A stretch of 64,000 nt of DNA. It comes from Alitta virens. Taxonomy: Eukaryota > Annelida > Polychaeta > Phyllodocida > Nereididae. The number at the start of each line of letters is the position of its first letter. Positions within the stretch are counted from its first letter, which is position 1. The stretch covers positions 59,125,829 to 59,189,828 of the forward strand of contig OW028573.1 of NCBI GenBank assembly GCA_932294295.1. The letters run 5' to 3'. Positions 59,628 to 64,000 of the stretch are shown here, one piece after another. A program made the translations under genes and the position numbers. The notes beneath the pieces were generated by a model, which saw only the letters and a list, made by a program, of their open reading frames with translations, was not told where the DNA came from and ran no database searches.

Positions 59628-60257
59628 GGGTAGAGTGTGGGCGGTTGCACCAACATTTAGTTGGTTGTTATAAATTCTAAACCTAATACTTATGGTTTAA
59701 TACACCATTTAATTTAAATGAACTGAACTAGCCTCTTCAAGAAGTGGCTGGGGCCAGTTGAACCATGTTACAGCGGAACTTGTAAACTTGAACAATAATT
59801 CAAATTCAAGATGTTGCTGTATACATATATATACTCCAGAGGACATCAAGTCGATCCAGACCTCTTATTTGCGAGGCAGACAGTAATAATTATACCTTAA
59901 ATAAAATTGCAGTCGTCACCTATCGAACGATCACACAGACCAAAATACAATTTAAAATTGTTTTCCTCAATTGCAGCTTTATTTATCACATGAAAAACCG
60001 GGTGATACGGGCTGGGTGATCTGCAACCACACAGAATGACATTCATGTAATGCCCAAATAAGGAAATTCAAGATGTTGCTATTTCCAAATAAGGACGAAA
60101 CAACCTAATAAAAAGTAGAAGAATTTAGCTACACAATAAAACTTAAATTGTGAAAAACGGACCATAATTGACTAAGCTATAGCTTCAACTAATCGCGAAT
60201 GCTGTCTATGAAAAAGGTTGTTTTGTTACGTTAAGTCAACTGGCCCCACTCTCCCCA
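59628..60257. mobile_element. TA-flanked inverted-repeat element, relative of 15797
   Basis: The left end TA|GGGTAGAGTGTGGGCGGTT and the inverse of the right end GGGGAGAGTGGGGCCAGTTG match at about 19 of 27 positions over the first 27 bp. GGGGCCAGTTGAACC recurs inside (about 59752). Non-coding. Confidence 0.5.
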
Positions 60258-60471
60258 TATTGACATGAAATACGATTGGTCTAGTAAATAAAAGCCAAGC
60301 AGATGCAAAATAATTTTGCTAAAATAGGAGAAAAATGTTGCACGATAAGAGAGAGGAGTCAGCTACTAATTTATCATTGATTTGTAAAATATTTATTCAC
60401 AGTATAACAGAAACAAATAAAAATTGTTTTACAATATATCCCAGTCAGGAAAAAAAATCTATCTTTTTCTT

Positions 60472-60597
60472 CTATCGATCTATCTGTCTATCTATCTATC
60501 TATCTATGTCTGTCTGTCTGTCTAGCCGTCTATCTGTCTGTCTTTCTAGCTGTCTGTCTGTCTCTCTATCTGCCTATCTAGCTAGCTAGCTGGGTGA
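60472..60597. repeat. (TCTA)n/(TCTG)n compound microsatellite
   Basis: Tetranucleotide runs of TCTA and TCTG with occasional TAGC units. Confidence 0.9.
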
Positions 60598-61461
60598 TTC
60601 AACCTCTAATGTGGCTCCCTCGCAGCTCCCTCACGGCTCCCTCACAGCACCTTGAAAATGTGAAGTTGGCTCCCTGGCCCTAGCTCCCTCACAGCTCCCT
60701 CACGGCTCCCTCAAGGCTCCCCCAAAGGCTCCCCCACAGTTCCCTCACAGTTCCCTCACAGTTCCCTCACAGTTTCCTCACAGTTTCCTCACAGTTTCCT
60801 CACAGTTTCCTCACAGTTTCCTCACAGTTCCCTGACAATGAAGAAGGAAACAATGCTTTCTTATGATGAGCTTAAAAAAATGGTCTATTGAGATAAGATC
60901 CACAATATTCTTAACTGCAGACACCGTCACAGCTTTGCTCATTCACAGCTCCCTGAGAGCTCCCTGTGCCATATGGGACAAGTAACACTCAATAACCAGA
61001 CCCCAGTGTAGTTTCCTGGTCAAAATATGTATCTCAGCTTGATTTGACAGGTAACTGCAGTTTCCTGATCACAGTGGAGGTTCCTTATTCATGGAAAAAT
61101 AACTCAAAAAATCTTTATTAAGTGACCTAGAAATACATTGCCGGGTATATGCATATGCGAAGTTGGCTCCCTAGTTTCAGCGCCCTGGTTCAGCGCCCTG
61201 GTTCAGCACCCTGGTTCAGCGCCCTGGTTTCAGCTCCCTGGTTTCAGCTCCCTGGTTTCAGCTCCCTGGTTTCAGCTCCCTGGCAGCTCCCTGAGAGCTC
61301 CCTTGACCATATCGGACAAGTAACACTGGGGAAAAGCTGCATGGGTAATTGCATTCCTATTCCGAGTACATTTACCTGATATCTGGCAAAACATGATGTA
61401 TTGGGATCAGGTAACTGCAGTGACCAGATTCGGGGAGCCAACTTCACCTGACTGATTGAAC
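60598..61461. mobile_element. Element carrying a CTCCCTCACAG minisatellite, imperfect inverted ends
   Basis: TTCAACCTCTAATGTGGCTC at the left pairs imperfectly with the inverse of GAGCCAACTTCACCTGACTG at 61435. Inside are about 20 copies of a 10-11-bp CTCCCTCACAG unit (60617-60835) and a 14-15-bp CAGC(T/G)CCCTGGTT unit (61175-61290). ATGGGACAAGTAACACT-type blocks occur at 60974 and 61312. Confidence 0.45.
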
Positions 61462-61839
61462 TATATATAGCTTGTTTGGTGTGTTTCATGGAAAAACGTT
61501 AATGTCTATAGAGAATGACTGAAGAGTTTCTTTTCGGTATATATATTGCAAATTAGCGGAATATATGAAATTTTTAATTTGGAGATATATATAAAAGATA
61601 CAATTTAACCTCACTTTAAGGACACGTAATTGCAGACACTCTGACCTTGAACATAATTTTTTTAAGCATATATCCAAGCCTTTCTAACGAGGATACTCTT
61701 GCGATATGTATCAATCCACAATTTATCACTCCGGTTATATTCTTGCATAGGATCTCTATGCCTTCAGTTCATATATATTATAGGCCTATATTATACCCTT
61801 TATTTCACCTTCGCAGCTCCCTACGGGCATGCTAGTAGG

Positions 61840-61935
61840 ATAGCATAGCATAGCATAGCATAGCATAGCATAGCATAGCATAGCATAGCATAGCATAGCA
61901 TAGCATAGCAAAGCATAGCACAGCATAGCATAGCA
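61840..61935. repeat. (TAGCA)n pentanucleotide satellite, about 19 units
   Basis: Nearly perfect TAGCA repeats with two substituted units near the 3' end. Confidence 0.95.
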
Positions 61936-62984
61936 ATGGGTAATTGAAACATTGTGAAATTTAGTCCACTGTTAAATTAATACTTTGCTTAAGGCAGTGG
62001 TGATGCGTCTGAGCCACACTGCCCAGCTTGCTATATTTTTTTTGGATTATGGGATTGGACTGTTTTCAAAAGGAGGTCATGTCATGGGTCAAGTCACTGA
62101 AGTAGTTCCAATTTATCAGATTTTGGTGGGACTATTCGTGGCTGAATTGAATCAATCATATGAAAGACAGCTCCATCTAGAATGAGCACATCAGCCTTTG
62201 GAGCAGTAAGTGGAAAAGGCTGGTTTGTCACAATAGCGGAAATGGGTGGCAGATACATTGTACAGAAGTTTTGAGTGTATAATATTGTCCTGATTATTTT
62301 GTTAAGAAAGGAACTACAGTCATAATTACTCTAAAGTGACACTGTTCATTGTCCACATGTCTAGTTGATATCAAAACAAGATCTAGGTATAAAAGGAGAA
62401 ACATTTTGTGTAGAATTCAGGTAAAAAAAAGGCTATCTTTGGTTGAACTACCTTGGTGTTCTTGGCTGTCTGATTTGATCTCCACCTCCAGTACTGATAC
62501 TGTGTTATAATAGCTGCCTTCAACTGTTGATGAAGATGGGTTATCATCAACATTATCCCAGCAGTAATAGTAAAAAGATCCTGACGTATATTGGGGGGGG
62601 GGGGGGGGGGGCATAGAACACAATCCCATTTGTTAAGTTCCCAGACACCATTTCCAATTTCTAAGAGGTGTTAATTAAGATTAAGCCAAAACATGGTCAT
62701 CAGAGATTAACCGACCCAGACTGAACATACTGTCAACTGATATACATTTACATGCTTTTATAATATGTAGCTGTCAATGCCAGGAGTGAGCGAAGTTATA
62801 TTATATGTATATTTATGTCAACTTAAAGTTACTGTGTCTCCAGATTTAGCACATTCAAGTAATTATATATATACAGATGCTGCCTTCTTGTCTTATGATA
62901 TTTTTTACCATTACACATGCCCACTTTTGCACAACAATTTAGTCTTTATTTACAATAAATAATTTAAGTATTAGTTTTTCATGC

Positions 62985-63215
62985 CATCATACCCAGTGTT
63001 TCCAATGTTTTAGTCTGGATTTTCAAAGTAAGATTTATTTTTAGTAATAATGTCTGATAAAATCATTAGTTCACACACAAATTTAGTATGCCCTGAATAT
63101 TTCTGGTGGGGAATTTTGCATCCAACAGAAATATTGGCCCATTAGTTATTTTCAACTGTTTGAGGAGTTTTAGCAAATTGCAAATTTGACAGACAGTGCA
63201 GCTTTAAATCTCAAC
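62985..63215. repeat. Dispersed repeat copy (partner at 35170)
   Basis: Block order matches 35170-35365 and ends TTTGACAGACAGTGCAGCTT. Confidence 0.6.
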
Positions 63216-64000
63216 TATTAATTAGACTTCATGTAGGTTTTTAAATTTTCAAAATCGGACAATAGATAACAATTTTAGAGGCAAAAGAAGTCAGATAATT
63301 GTAATGCGTTTCTCAACCGCCAGGGGCGCTGCGATCGCTTACAACTACCCCCTGGTGTGATAAAACGTCATCGCAACAATGTCGTTGGCGCGAGCGTGAT
63401 CTATTCAAGATGATTTGTTATTCATATCTGGTGGGTTCCCCTTCTAAATAAACGCTATTTCTAGTCACTGTTAGAATTGTTACTCCAAGTTTCAAGCTGG
63501 ATGTGTATTCGTTACGAAATTATGGACATCGCAACTTTTGAACCGACGACGTTGTTATGACATGATGACATAGTCTCGTTCTGGACCATTTGGCAAAAAA
63601 CGATAATAAGTTGATCTTCCATAGGATTACATGTACTTTTGAAAACAGCGATAATAAGTGAAATCAATTTTTATCCAGTTCCGGTTGGCTTGTCCACTGT
63701 GTAGCCACTCGTCTACGGGAAGTGAGCTTCGCTCACGGCCTATGGCCATGACGAGCTTCGCTTTTATAAAGAAGCATTCAAAGATACACAAGTAGAAATG
63801 TTTTTCTGGCTTTGGTGTGGTGATGGCTTGTTGATTGCATCACTAAATCACTATTAGCAGTTGAACTGCAGGATCTGAGACAGTTGGAGTACCCTTTGTG
63901 TGGATAGGCATCTTTCTGCTGAACATAGGATTCATGGAAATCATGATTATTGAACTACATTTTTAAGGATCCCAATTTCTGAAAGACTGCTGCTGTACAT
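63216..64000. other. Terminal region, CpG-richer patch, no gene seen
   Basis: 63315-63420 holds GCCAGGGGCGCTGCGATCGC and, on the - strand, CACCAGGGGGTAG (both CTCF-like). GTGAGCTTCGCTCAC at about 63721 can form a hairpin with a TTC-type loop. No exon recognised. Confidence 0.35.

Noticed and set aside
60335..60589. 84-codon frame with Ser/Leu-rich repeats
   Set aside because: Its C-terminal half is the tetranucleotide microsatellite.

Overview
This window looks like nuclear DNA of an animal, most likely a marine invertebrate (an echinoderm- or hemichordate-like deuterostome is my guess, at low confidence). The evidence is AT-rich intergenic DNA, genes split by short GT-AG introns, metazoan gene families (OMA1, beta-hexosaminidase) and a dense, nested mix of Ty3/gypsy, L2/CR1-like LINEs, PIF/Harbinger and many short inverted-repeat DNA elements. 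There is no sign of bacterial operons, rRNA genes or CRISPR.

Only two host genes can be read with confidence. OMA1, the inner-membrane mitochondrial metalloprotease, is on the + strand in eight coding exons (17527-19853). A membrane-anchored beta-hexosaminidase-like GH20 enzyme is on the - strand in at least thirteen exons (51406 down to 44124). Its 5' exon is not found, and its last exon adds a hydrophobic tail with two predicted membrane segments that is unusual for this family. A further - strand locus (59156 to 56389) has a signal-peptide exon whose phase fits a second, unrecognised exon. An isolated + strand signal-peptide-like exon lies at 29773-29912.

Layout. 1-17000: gene-poor, with CpG- and NRF1-motif-bearing patches that look like orphan promoters, a hAT-like element and two elements with TA-GGGG...CCCC-TA style ends. 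17000-20000: OMA1. 20190-24728: a decayed Ty3/gypsy element (- strand), itself hit by a 5'-truncated L2-like LINE with a 9-bp target duplication and by a SINE-like insert with a 13-bp duplication. 24880-31400: short inverted-repeat elements and minisatellites. 31450-36150: a decayed LINE (- strand) split by a 2.1-kb palindromic DNA transposon and by a dispersed repeat. 37639-42360: a PIF/Harbinger element with both genes intact (DDE transposase and MADF/SANT protein), convergent on a ~0.9-kb palindrome, followed by a GC-rich satellite built from its own terminal motif. 43730-58000: the hexosaminidase gene, with LINE remnants and small inverted-repeat elements in and around it. 58000-64000: low-complexity DNA, two more inverted-repeat elements and satellites.

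The most interesting items are the apparently complete Harbinger element with its palindromic shared 3' region, the C-terminal membrane tail of the hexosaminidase-like gene, the nested insertions whose target duplications are still readable, and several small inverted-repeat families that recur within the window.
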